Counted from the stretch's first letter, positions 1 through 6,041 are shown. The stretch is DNA of 7,269 nucleotides from Verrucomicrobiales bacterium (GCA_031279715.1 JAITHY010000212.1:1-7269); one strand, 5' to 3'. The notes: generated by a model not told the origin, from the sequence alone. Program-made: numbers and translations.

Positions 1-450
1 AAAACTTGTTTCGGCGGAGTTCGCATGACGGCTTTTGGCACCTCAGCCATGAGTCCCATGAGTTCGCGGGCAGGGCGCATGGATGCGATTCGGGTGCTCA
101 ACCGCCGCTTGGATAAAACTGTCATTGAACACCGCGACTGGCGGGAAGTTGTGCAATCCTACGACCGATCCGAAACCTTCTTCTTCGTTGACCCGCCGTA
201 TCTCGATTGCAAAATTTCCCTGTACGACCAATGGGACGCTTACGATGCGCGGCTACTGCGGGAAGTGTTATTCAATTTAAAAGGACAGTGGTTGCTGACG
301 TTCAACGATACTCCCGAAATCCGTCGCATCTTTGACGGCTGTGAATTTAAGGAAGTCAGCCGTTGTCTGGGCATCAATAACACGCAAGAAACCAAATTTT
401 ACAACGAGCTTATCATTTGCCCTAAAACCGAAGAGACCGGTCAAACGTGA
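1..450 (+). CDS. D12-class DNA adenine-N6 methyltransferase, C-terminal part
   Basis: This protein should transfer a methyl group from S-adenosylmethionine to the N6 of adenine in DNA. The frame is open from base 1, so the N-terminus lies outside the window and the ATG at 25 is internal. The visible 149 residues hold the family's catalytic DPPY motif at nt 190-201, in the context FFFVDPPYLD. Further on come LTFNDTPEIRRIF and a final YNELII block, both typical of Dam-like D12 enzymes, which are usually about 270 residues long. The KTCFGG segment at the edge fits the region before the target-recognition part. The stop overlaps the GTG start of the next small gene, so the two are probably translated together. 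Methylases of this class are common in prophages and genomic islands, in keeping with the IS and tRNA nearby. Family assignment is firm; target sequence and biological role cannot be read from here. Confidence 0.88.
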   Translation, partial: KTCFGGVRMTAFGTSAMSPMSSRAGRMDAIRVLNRRLDKTVIEHRDWREVVQSYDRSETFFFVDPPYLDCKISLYDQWDAYDARLLREVLFNLKGQWLLTFNDTPEIRRIFDGCEFKEVSRCLGINNTQETKFYNELIICPKTEETGQT

Positions 451-716
451 TAAAAGCAATGCCGGAAATAGATCACGAACAACTCATCAGTACCAAGGAT
501 GCAATCCTGCGGCTTGGTGGTTCGCAAAAACTATTTCGTCGCTCCATAGCTTGCGGCTGGTTGAAGGCGACTTATTGCGGAACACATGGCACCCCCAACT
601 TGTTTAGATCAGTTGCGCTGGATGAATTGATTATTCGCCTTGATAGGGGTGAACGTCCCCCGTTATTGCCATGCGAATTGAAACAAAAGGGGTTCCTTGC
701 CATTTCCAGTGGATAG
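447..716 (+). CDS. Small putative HTH DNA-binding protein, C-terminus altered by IS insertion
   Basis: This is an 89-residue product from GTG 447, or 85 residues from ATG 459. The GTG overlaps the methylase stop as GTGA, which favours coupled translation. I do not recognise a named family. The segment ISTKDAILRLGGSQKLFRR followed by GWLKA and then ALDELIIRLDRGERPP resembles the winged helix-turn-helix of small excisionase or AlpA-like proteins, so a DNA-binding role is a guess. The ISL3 element begins at 691, so the last codons and the stop at 714-716 are IS sequence. Joining 690 to 2013 gives the original ending VCSKKVD and a TGA at 2033-2035, for a native length of 88 residues. The insertion therefore replaced about seven terminal residues and left the putative HTH whole. 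The protein may still work. Confidence 0.6.
   Translation: MIKAMPEIDHEQLISTKDAILRLGGSQKLFRRSIACGWLKATYCGTHGTPNLFRSVALDELIIRLDRGERPPLLPCELKQKGFLAISSG
683..690 (+). repeat. Left target-site duplication of the ISL3 element
   Basis: The 8-bp sequence ACAAAAGG lies directly outside the left IS end and matches 2005-2012 exactly. ISL3-family elements are known to duplicate 8 bp of target. The exact match argues that the insertion is fairly recent and that no flanking DNA has been rearranged. Confidence 0.88.
691..712 (+). repeat. Left terminal inverted repeat of the ISL3 element
   Basis: It starts GGTTC and carries AGTGG about 18 bp in, mirroring the right end at 1983-2004. The middle is poorly matched, which is common in ISL3 ends. 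It also supplies the last codons of the interrupted upstream gene. Confidence 0.8.
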
Positions 717-731
717 CGGCTAAAAAGCTGG

Positions 732-1991
732 ATGGAACTTGAACATACCATCCATGCAATGTTGGCTCTTGGCGACCAGTGGGCTGTCGTCAGTTGCCGT
801 TACGAACCTCAACAGCAAACCTTCTTCATTCTCATCAAGGAGACCCCGGCGCTCTGGCAAAACCTGCGCTGTCCGGGCGATGAGAGCCCCATGTTTTGTT
901 ACGACCATGTTGGACGCACCTCTTGGAAGCATCTCAACATCTTCAACCAAAGCTGCGTCCTTCAATGCGATCTGCCCCGCGCCAAGTGCCGTCTCTGCGG
1001 CCGCGTTTCCCGCGTGAAGCCCCCTTGGGAAGGGCGCGCCAAGCACTTTACCACGGCCTTTGAAGCCTTCGCCCTCACCCTGATGCGCGAGATGCCGGTG
1101 CGCAAAGTCTCCCAGCTCACCCAGGTCTCCGACGGCAGGATCTGGCGCATGTTGCTCGCCCATGTCGAGCACGCTTACTCCCAACTTGACATGTCCAACG
1201 TCTCGCTCGTTGGCGCCGACGAACTCAACCGGCGCAAGGGGCACCACTATCTCACCCTCTTCTGCGACCTTGACCAAAAACGGCTCCTCTTCGCCACCCC
1301 TGGCAAGGACGCCACAGTCTGGCCTCGCTTCGCCCAAGTGCTCCAGCAGCACGGCGGCCATCCACGCAAAGTCTCGCACATCTCCATTGACATGAGTCCG
1401 GCTTATAAAAAGGGCGTCCTTGATGACTTTTCACACGCCACGCTCATCTTTGACAAATTCCATTTGATTGCTCATGCCGGCGACGCGGTTGACCGCGTTC
1501 GGAGGATCGAGGCCGCCCTGGACTCCTCCCGCCGCTCGCTGCTTAAAGACACCAGATGGCTCTGGCTTAAAAACCCCTCCAACCTCTCGGATCCCCAGCT
1601 TCAGCGGCTTAATCGCATTGACCTCCAAGCTCTCTGGACCGCCAAAGCCTACCAAATGAAACTCGCGCTCCAACACCTTTACACCCTCCCCGCCCATCGC
1701 GCGAAACGGCGGCTCCTCTCCTGGTGCAAATGGGTCAAACAGGCTTCCTTAAAAGCCCCGCGCAATGTCCTCAAGCCCATGCTCAGGGTCGCCCTCCTCA
1801 TAGAAGCCCACCTCAATGGCATCCTCGCCCACTGGCAGCACCGTCTCACCAACGCCTTCCTCGAAGCCCTCTCCTCCATCTTCTCCGCCACCAAACGCAA
1901 AGCCAGGGGCTACCGCTCCATCAAATACCTCACCGCCATGCTCTACTTCTCCGCCTCCAAACTCAACCTCCCTCACCTCGTTCCACTCTAA
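732..1991 (+). CDS. ISL3-family transposase
   Basis: This 419-residue DDE-type enzyme should cut and join the ends of the surrounding IS. The N-terminal part has a cysteine-rich zinc-binding region (C47, C56, C86, C89, with CRLCG) as in ISL3 transposases. The catalytic core follows: GADELNRRKGHHYLTLFCD around residue 161, IDMSPAYKKGV around 219, and LIFDKFHLI around 238. The C-terminal LEALSSIFSATKRKARGYRS lies around 377-396. D163, D220 and E378 are the likely acidic residues, by analogy with the family. Many relatives read EGxN at the C-terminal block where this protein has EALS; I cannot say if that matters. The length of about 420 residues is normal. ATG 732 lies 41 bp inside the left end with no clear ribosome binding site. 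No frameshift or internal stop is seen. Confidence 0.93.
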   Translation: MELEHTIHAMLALGDQWAVVSCRYEPQQQTFFILIKETPALWQNLRCPGDESPMFCYDHVGRTSWKHLNIFNQSCVLQCDLPRAKCRLCGRVSRVKPPWEGRAKHFTTAFEAFALTLMREMPVRKVSQLTQVSDGRIWRMLLAHVEHAYSQLDMSNVSLVGADELNRRKGHHYLTLFCDLDQKRLLFATPGKDATVWPRFAQVLQQHGGHPRKVSHISIDMSPAYKKGVLDDFSHATLIFDKFHLIAHAGDAVDRVRRIEAALDSSRRSLLKDTRWLWLKNPSNLSDPQLQRLNRIDLQALWTAKAYQMKLALQHLYTLPAHRAKRRLLSWCKWVKQASLKAPRNVLKPMLRVALLIEAHLNGILAHWQHRLTNAFLEALSSIFSATKRKARGYRSIKYLTAMLYFSASKLNLPHLVPL

Positions 1992-2004
1992 TTACGGAAG
2001 AACC
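1983..2004 (-). repeat. Right terminal inverted repeat of the ISL3 element
   Basis: Read on the minus strand from 2004 it begins GGTTCTTCC and includes AGAGTGG, matching the left end at 14 of 22 positions. It overlaps the last codons of the transposase. Confidence 0.8.
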
Positions 2005-2012
2005 ACAAAAGG
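2005..2012 (+). repeat. Right target-site duplication of the ISL3 element
   Basis: ACAAAAGG is identical to 683-690 and directly abuts the right end of the IS. Confidence 0.88.
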
Positions 2013-2035
2013 TCTGTTCAAAAAAAGTTGATTGA
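2013..2035 (+). other. Detached 3' end of the IS-interrupted small gene
   Basis: Joined to base 690, these bases continue the reading frame of the gene at 447 with seven codons (VCSKKVD) and a TGA at 2033-2035. This shows that the IS lies within the gene and that the native ending is still present, separated by the 1.3-kb insertion. Confidence 0.75.
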
Positions 2036-2040
2036 CTTTC
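2027..2040 (+). repeat. 14-bp direct repeat, copy 1
   Basis: GTTGATTGACTTTC occurs here, covering the stop of the interrupted small gene, and again at 2205-2218. Each copy is followed within a short distance by TTGAATTTC (2047-2055 and 2234-2242). The role is unknown. A duplicated integration end or recombinase-binding site is possible. Confidence 0.7.
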
Positions 2041-2136
2041 ATTTTTTTGAATTTCTGTCTTTTTTCGCAGGACAAAATCGCAAAGAATTCATAATTTTCT
2101 CATGCCCGTCTTTCCCGCATAAATACAAGAAATTGC

Positions 2137-2159
2137 TTGGGGCTAATTTGGGGCTAATT
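2137..2159 (+). repeat. 11-bp tandem direct repeat (TTGGGGCTAAT unit)
   Basis: Two exact units of TTGGGGCTAAT lie head to tail, with one further matching T. An imperfect mirror, AATCCCC, follows directly, so a weak hairpin could form. Arm-type sites for tyrosine integrases are short direct repeats near an attachment core, so this is a candidate, but no integrase gene is in the window. Confidence 0.65.
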
Positions 2160-2204
2160 AATCCCCCTATCAACTCCATGCGAGATTTGTCACGATTGAA
2201 CTTG

Positions 2205-2218
2205 GTTGATTGACTTTC
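2205..2218 (+). repeat. 14-bp direct repeat, copy 2
   Basis: Exact copy of GTTGATTGACTTTC from 2027-2040, 178 bp away in the same orientation and 53 bp from the tRNA-Tyr 3' end. Confidence 0.7.
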
Positions 2219-2270
2219 GAGGTGCTTAGCTTATTGAATTTCAGAAGATTGAGACTTAAATAAAAGAGAA

Positions 2271-2352
2271 TGGGCAGAAGTGGATTCGAACCACTGAAGC
2301 TAAAAGCAGCAGATTTACAGTCTGCCCCGTTTGGCCACTCCGGAATCTGCCC
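2271..2352 (-). tRNA. tRNA-Tyr (anticodon GTA)
   Basis: The minus strand folds into a complete class II tRNA. The acceptor arms are GGGCAGA (2346-2352) and TCTGCCC (2272-2278), with discriminator A at 2271. The anticodon stem is GCAGA/TCTGC, the loop is CTGTAAA, and the anticodon GTA is at 2316-2318. A long variable arm has a short GCT/AGC stem, and the T arm is AGTGG-TTCGAAT-CCACT. A long variable arm with GTA is diagnostic for bacterial tRNA-Tyr. The 3' CCA is not encoded, so it must be added by the CCA-adding enzyme. The 3' end points toward the accessory segment at 1-2270, the usual orientation for integration at a tRNA gene. Confidence 0.97.
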
Positions 2353-2364
2353 GAAGAGGGGTGA

Positions 2365-2393
2365 ATAGTATGGATTGTTCCGATATTCGTCAA
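2365..2393 (-). promoter_or_regulatory. Sigma-70-type promoter of tRNA-Tyr
   Basis: On the minus strand a -35 box TTGACG (2388-2393) and a -10 box TACTAT (2365-2370) are separated by 17 bp. The -10 box ends 12 bp before the tRNA 5' end. Both boxes are near consensus and the spacing is ideal, so the tRNA is probably transcribed independently of the operon upstream. Confidence 0.8.
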
Positions 2394-2418
2394 CACGCGA
2401 AATGAAAAATTTTCACTG

Positions 2419-3336
2419 TCAGCGGGCGGCGGCGCAGTGGGTAATTTGCGCGCGGATGGCGGCTTTGACTTCCAGCAGCATGATGTTTTCCGCCGCCATG
2501 CGCTCGATGCCCTTGGTGTGGCTGATGGACGGGCTGATGACGTAGTCGCCGCGCCAGACATAGGTTTGCGACTGTCCGCTGACGGGCCAAAATTCGTACA
2601 GCGTGATGGAGAGATAATAATTGGATGCGGAGTAATAGGTGAAGTCCGCCACTTGGCAACCATGCTCGGTTTTGCCCGTATGAATTACGCCCAGCGCGAG
2701 ATTTTGTCTTCCCTGGATTTTTTCATTCGCCCAATAATGGACGGGTGGTTCGCCGTCGCCGGATTTTCCGGTCATGATGGCGTCCATGATATTCATGAAG
2801 CGCTTGAGAACGGGCGGGCGTTGTTTGAGCAGGGAAACCAGTTCCGATGCGGGTTGGAAGGTGGTGTTGGCGAAATCGTAAGGCGCTGTTTTTATCAAGC
2901 CGCCGTTTTGAAAAGCCGTCGCGCGGTTGAGCAGCAGCGCGCGCCAGGCGTGGTTGGCGGAGTCACTGTCAGCGAGTTGTTGTTGCTCCGTGTTGGAAAG
3001 ATTAAGTCCCCTGGCGGTTTTGAGCGCGGGATTGGTCACCGTCAGCGCGGCGAAATCGTTTGCGGTGGTGGGCCGGGCAAGCGGGGAGTCGTTTTCGGTG
3101 GGGTTTGTGGATACGTCGCGAATGATTTTCACCGCCTGCGCCGGTGTGACGGGCAGCAGGTAATTTGACTCGGTGCCGATGTTGAGCGCGGAGCCGGATA
3201 TTGGCATGCGTGAACTGCTGATGGCGCCGTTGGCCAGCGCCGACGGGTTGGCGAATGCGCGGGTTTCCTCCCAACCTTGCGCATGGGCCTCCGTCATGGT
3301 TAGCACCGCCAGCATGGGCAACATCAAGAAGCGCAT
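2419..3336 (-). CDS. Hypothetical exported protein
   Basis: I do not recognise a family. From ATG 3336 the product has 305 residues. It starts with a short signal peptide, MRFLMLPMLAVLTMTEAHA, with an AHA cleavage site before Q20, so it should leave the cytoplasm. The mature part is polar and mostly mixed alpha/beta. It has no further membrane helix, repeat or catalytic motif I can name. A tyrosine- and tryptophan-rich stretch lies near residues 220-260 (YYSASNYYLSITLYEFWPV, then TYVWRGDYV). Only two cysteines appear in the mature protein, one near the middle and one near the C-terminus, so one disulfide is possible. A TTG three codons upstream (3345) is an alternative start. The gene follows ribF by 27 bp and is probably the last gene of that operon, though its function looks unrelated. 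A small hairpin covers the start region. Confidence 0.8.
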   Translation of the reverse strand: MRFLMLPMLAVLTMTEAHAQGWEETRAFANPSALANGAISSSRMPISGSALNIGTESNYLLPVTPAQAVKIIRDVSTNPTENDSPLARPTTANDFAALTVTNPALKTARGLNLSNTEQQQLADSDSANHAWRALLLNRATAFQNGGLIKTAPYDFANTTFQPASELVSLLKQRPPVLKRFMNIMDAIMTGKSGDGEPPVHYWANEKIQGRQNLALGVIHTGKTEHGCQVADFTYYSASNYYLSITLYEFWPVSGQSQTYVWRGDYVISPSISHTKGIERMAAENIMLLEVKAAIRAQITHCAAAR

Positions 3337-3358
3337 AACCTTCAAAATAGAGAAGGTT
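3337..3358 (-). promoter_or_regulatory. Hairpin over the ribosome binding site of the exported-protein gene
   Basis: On the minus strand AACCTTC and GAAGGTT form a perfect 7-bp stem around an 8-nt loop, in the gap between the ribF stop and ATG 3336. The 3' arm contains the only Shine-Dalgarno-like sequence (GAAGG), which sits unusually close to the ATG. The stem could damp translation. No U-run follows, so it is not a typical terminator. Confidence 0.45.
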
Positions 3359-3363
3359 TTGAT

Positions 3364-4266
3364 TTACGCAACCCTATTGCCAAAGCGTTCCATTGCGATG
3401 AGGTCTTGGGCAATTTGGGTTTGCAACGCTGACAGTGATGAAAATTTTTGCTCGGCGCGCCAGAATTGTTTGGGGTGAACGCTGACGGTGACGCCGTACA
3501 AGTCGCCGCTGAAGTTCAGCAGGTGGGCTTCGACGGTGGTGCGTTGAGGGGCGAGGGTTGGTTGGTTGCCGATGTTGATGGCGGCGGGGTATGGACGGTT
3601 GCTGATGGTGACGGTGCCAAAATACACGCCGCGCGGGGGGAGGCATTGGTCGAGGGTGTCAAGATTAGCGGTGGGGAAGCCCAGTTGCCGCCCCAGTTGC
3701 CGTCCGCTGACGATGGTGCCGAATAGCGAGTACGGTTTGCCCAACAACTCGGAGGCCGTGGAGAGTTGTCCGCTGAGGATGAGTTCGCGGATGCGGCTGC
3801 TGCTGATGGGCGTGCCGTGGTGCGTGACGCAGGCGTCTGCCCGCAGCGTGATGCGGCGCGCGGCGCACCAGCGGCGGAGCAGGGGGAGGCTGCCGGCGCG
3901 GTGGTGGCCGAAGCGCCAGTTGGCGCCGACGGCAATGCGTTGCAATTTGGGACAGGCGTCGCCCAGTTGTTGTAAAAATTTTTCCGCCGTTGTCCGCGCC
4001 ATTTGCCGGTCAAAGGGCAGGAGCACGGCGTGCCGCACGCCAAGGGCGGCGAGGTCGTGCAGCTTGTGCGGCAAACCGGTCAGCAACAGCGGCGCCTGGT
4101 CGGGAAATAAAAACGCCTGCGGGTGAGGCTCGAACGTCAGCACGCTGTCATGGTCAGCGTTGGCGATGACGTGCTGGTGCCCGCGGTGGAGGCCGTCGAA
4201 GAAGCCGAGCGCGAGCGCGTGGATGTCACGGTCAGCGGCCTCGGCAAATGAGCGGCACAGGTTCAT
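3364..4266 (-). CDS. ribF: Bifunctional riboflavin kinase / FAD synthetase
   Basis: RibF phosphorylates riboflavin to FMN and then adenylylates FMN to FAD in the cytoplasm. The 300-residue protein has the N-terminal nucleotidyltransferase domain: GFFDGLHRGH at 21-30 (family GxFDGxHxGH), TFEPHP at 44-49, VGANWRFGHHRAG at 113-125, and SSSRIREL at 155-162. The C-terminal flavokinase domain follows: LGKPYSLFGTIVSG, then GRQLGFPTANL around 192-202, GVYFGTV, and TTVEAHLLNF with the presumed catalytic E246. The last block more often reads LLDF. The length of about 300 is typical. ATG 4266 overlaps the truB stop as ATGA, which fixes the start and implies coupling. The open frame runs on to 4479, but that part overlaps truB and has no family similarity. 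The neighbours truB and nrnA are the usual ones for ribF. Confidence 0.95.
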   Translation of the reverse strand: MNLCRSFAEAADRDIHALALGFFDGLHRGHQHVIANADHDSVLTFEPHPQAFLFPDQAPLLLTGLPHKLHDLAALGVRHAVLLPFDRQMARTTAEKFLQQLGDACPKLQRIAVGANWRFGHHRAGSLPLLRRWCAARRITLRADACVTHHGTPISSSRIRELILSGQLSTASELLGKPYSLFGTIVSGRQLGRQLGFPTANLDTLDQCLPPRGVYFGTVTISNRPYPAAINIGNQPTLAPQRTTVEAHLLNFSGDLYGVTVSVHPKQFWRAEQKFSSLSALQTQIAQDLIAMERFGNRVA

Positions 4267-4988
4267 TGACGGCGGATGCGCGAAATATCCGCGAGGCCGA
4301 GGATATGCGGCTGCAAGTCGGCGGCGCTGCCGATGGCCTCCAAGTCGTCGCGGGTGACTGCGTGGTCCAGGGTGAAATTCCCCGACCGCGTGCGCCGCAA
4401 CGCCGCGAGGTGCCCGCCGCAGCCCAGGGCCTGGCCAATGTCGTGGCAGTAGGTGCGGACGTAAAAACCCTTGCTGCATTTGATGACGAAGTCGACGGTG
4501 GGCGGTGCGATGCGGGTCAGCCGGTAGGAGTAGACGTGCACCAGTCGCGGTTCGCGTTCGACGACTTTTCCTTGCCGTGCCAGTTTATAAAGTGGCACGC
4601 CGTCTTTTTTCAATGCGCTGACCATGGGCGGGGTTTGGTAAAAGTCACCCTTGAACTTGTCGAACGCGCGTGTCAACTCCAACTCGGTCAGCGGTGGAAC
4701 GGGCTTGGTTTCGGTGACTTCGCCCTCGGCGTCTTGTGTGGTGGTGGTGGCGCCCAGCCGCAGTGTGCCGGCGTATTCTTTGTCTTCGGACATGAGCAAG
4801 TCCTGCACTTTGGTTGCGCGGCCGAGCACGAGCATGAGCAGTCCGGTTGCCATTGGGTCGAGGGTGCCGCAATGTCCGACTTTTTTAAATTTGAAGCGGT
4901 GGCGGATGTAGTCGACGACGTCGTGGGAGGTGCAGTTGGCGGGTTTGTCCACGAGCAGCAGCCCGTCGGGTTGTTGGGGGATGGTCAT
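4263..4988 (-). CDS. truB: tRNA pseudouridine-55 synthase
   Basis: TruB converts uridine 55 in the T loop of tRNAs to pseudouridine. The 241-residue protein shows the hallmark blocks in order. LLLVDKPANCTSHDVV is near the N-terminus. VGHCGTLDPMATGLL carries the catalytic aspartate D44. KEYAGTLRLG follows, then QTPPMVSALKKDGVPLYKLARQG around 118-140 and KGFYVRTYCHDIG around 173-185. It ends soon after the catalytic domain, so it lacks the long C-terminal PUA-type extension of the roughly 310-residue enterobacterial form. Short versions are common. The start overlaps the stop of the DHH gene as ATGA (4985-4988), and its own stop overlaps the ribF start the same way. The gene thus lies in the middle of a tightly coupled set. 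Confidence 0.96.
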   Translation of the reverse strand: MTIPQQPDGLLLVDKPANCTSHDVVDYIRHRFKFKKVGHCGTLDPMATGLLMLVLGRATKVQDLLMSEDKEYAGTLRLGATTTTQDAEGEVTETKPVPPLTELELTRAFDKFKGDFYQTPPMVSALKKDGVPLYKLARQGKVVEREPRLVHVYSYRLTRIAPPTVDFVIKCSKGFYVRTYCHDIGQALGCGGHLAALRRTRSGNFTLDHAVTRDDLEAIGSAADLQPHILGLADISRIRRQ

Positions 4989-5944
4989 AAGGCTTTTCTG
5001 AGTTTGTCCAGGACGAGTTGGCGGTTGGCGGCGCCGTCCTGTTTGAAGCCGATGCCCGCCGCGCCGGGATGTCCGCCGCCGCCGAAGGTCACGGCCAGGT
5101 CGCTGACGTTGATGGCGTCCTTGGAGCGGAGGCTGACTTTTAGTCCACCGTCGGCTTTGAGTTCAAAGAACGCGGACAATTCCGTTCCGCTGACGGTCAG
5201 CCCGGTTTCGACGATGCCCTCGGTGTCCTCCGGCAGAGCGCCGCAGTCGGTGAAGTCTTGCGCTGTCAGCGTGGTGTGGGCCAGCGCGCCCTCAAACTGC
5301 CAGTTGGTCCATGCGCGTTGCTGCAATTTGAAGCTCGTCGGGCTGATGTTTTGGTAACAGTGTCGGGCCAGCGCTGTTGGGTCGGCCCCCGCCGCTACCA
5401 ACCGCGCGGCTTGGTCAAATGTGTGCGCGTTGGTGCCGCGGTGGTGGAAGGAGCCGGTGTCCGTTAGCAATCCGACATACAGTGCGGTGGCGATGTCCGT
5501 CATTAACGGCCAGTTGGCCGTGGTGATGAGATCAAGGATGATGCCGGCGGTGGCGGGTTGTGATGGGGTGATGAACTGGCGCCGACCATAGCCTGTATTG
5601 CTCACATGATGATCAATGTTCCAATCCACGCTGACGTTGACAACAGGCTTGAGCGAATCGACCAGCCCCAGACGTTCTTCGGTGGAAGTATCCAGCGCGA
5701 TGATTAAATCCGCTTCGGGCAACCGCGCTGGAGTTCGCTCAATCAACTCCGCATGCGGCAGGAAGCGGTACGTCTGGCTCAAGCCGTCACGATTGAAAAT
5801 GCGTACCGCCTTGCCCAGCGCCCGCAAACACAGCCCCAGCCCCAGTGCGCTGCCATAAGCATCCCCATCGGGTCGAAGGTGGCTGAGCAGGATGACCGAA
5901 CGGGCCGGCGTCAGCGCCCTAATCAACTCATCATAAGCATGCAT
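4985..5944 (-). CDS. nrnA: DHH/DHHA1 phosphoesterase, NrnA-like (nanoRNA/pAp phosphatase)
   Basis: Proteins of this group degrade very short RNAs and may dephosphorylate pAp, using metal-bound aspartates. From ATG 5944 the product has 319 residues, normal for NrnA. The DHH domain shows SHLRPDGDAYGS near residue 21, ALDTSTEERLG near 83, NIDHHVSNTGYG near 110 and GLLTDTGSF near 158. The DHHA1 domain ends with GGGGHPGAAG near 288. All metal-ligand motifs look intact. The open frame reaches a TTG at 5998 that would add 18 residues. Neither start has a clear ribosome binding site, and I prefer ATG because about 20 residues before the first motif is usual. It is the first gene of the coupled nrnA-truB-ribF set. 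In many bacteria rbfA precedes this gene, but here a divergent pstC-like gene does. Confidence 0.9.
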   Translation of the reverse strand: MHAYDELIRALTPARSVILLSHLRPDGDAYGSALGLGLCLRALGKAVRIFNRDGLSQTYRFLPHAELIERTPARLPEADLIIALDTSTEERLGLVDSLKPVVNVSVDWNIDHHVSNTGYGRRQFITPSQPATAGIILDLITTANWPLMTDIATALYVGLLTDTGSFHHRGTNAHTFDQAARLVAAGADPTALARHCYQNISPTSFKLQQRAWTNWQFEGALAHTTLTAQDFTDCGALPEDTEGIVETGLTVSGTELSAFFELKADGGLKVSLRSKDAINVSDLAVTFGGGGHPGAAGIGFKQDGAANRQLVLDKLRKAL

Positions 5945-6041
5945 ATTGGAGATAGCATTCCACAATTCCGCGCCGCGGTCATTATTTTTTTCTGCCAACC
6001 GCGCACTTGTCGGTTCTTTTCATGCGGATGAAGGGGGGGAC

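Larger units (their letters stand above)
691..2004 (+). mobile_element. Complete ISL3-family insertion sequence, 1314 bp
   Basis: The element is bounded by exact 8-bp target duplications (683-690 and 2005-2012). Its ends are imperfect inverted repeats: 691-712 aligned with the reverse complement of 1983-2004 agrees at 14 of 22 positions. The strongest agreement is in the outer GGTTC and an inner AGTGG. It carries one transposase gene that nearly fills it, with about 41 bp before the start codon and 13 bp after the stop. Size, single ORF, 8-bp duplication and transposase type all fit ISL3. It is inserted in the 3' end of a small putative HTH gene in the same orientation. No passenger gene is present. 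The intact ends and ORF suggest it could still be active. Confidence 0.9.
2036..2270. other. AT-rich gene-free stretch between the IS-disrupted gene and tRNA-Tyr
   Basis: No convincing coding region lies here. A 61-codon open frame at 2028-2213 shows no recognisable domain and no ribosome binding site. The stretch holds both copies of TTGAATTTC, the second 14-bp repeat and an 11-bp tandem repeat. It adjoins the 3' end of tRNA-Tyr, where the end of an integrated element would be expected. Confidence 0.6.

Noticed and set aside
720..1379. 219-codon minus-strand open frame opposite the transposase
   Set aside because: It is antisense to a well-supported ISL3 transposase and shows no family features. 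ISL3 elements normally carry just the transposase in this place.
2403..2415. AT palindrome TGAAAAATTTTCA just after the exported-protein gene
   Set aside because: The stem is short and A/T only, with no U-run after it on the minus strand, so it is not a convincing terminator.
2437..3168. 243-codon plus-strand open frame opposite the exported-protein gene
   Set aside because: No domain is visible, and the minus-strand frame has a signal peptide, operon position and sensible composition.
4267..4479. N-terminal extension of the ribF reading frame by 71 codons
   Set aside because: It overlaps truB in another frame, is rich in Arg, Pro and His as expected of a shadow frame, and the RibF family starts near residue 72 of this frame. 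The ATGA overlap at 4263-4266 gives a natural start.
4248..5357. 369-codon plus-strand open frame opposite truB and nrnA
   Set aside because: It lies antisense to two genes with clear family motifs and has no recognisable domain. Long antisense frames are common in GC-rich coding DNA.
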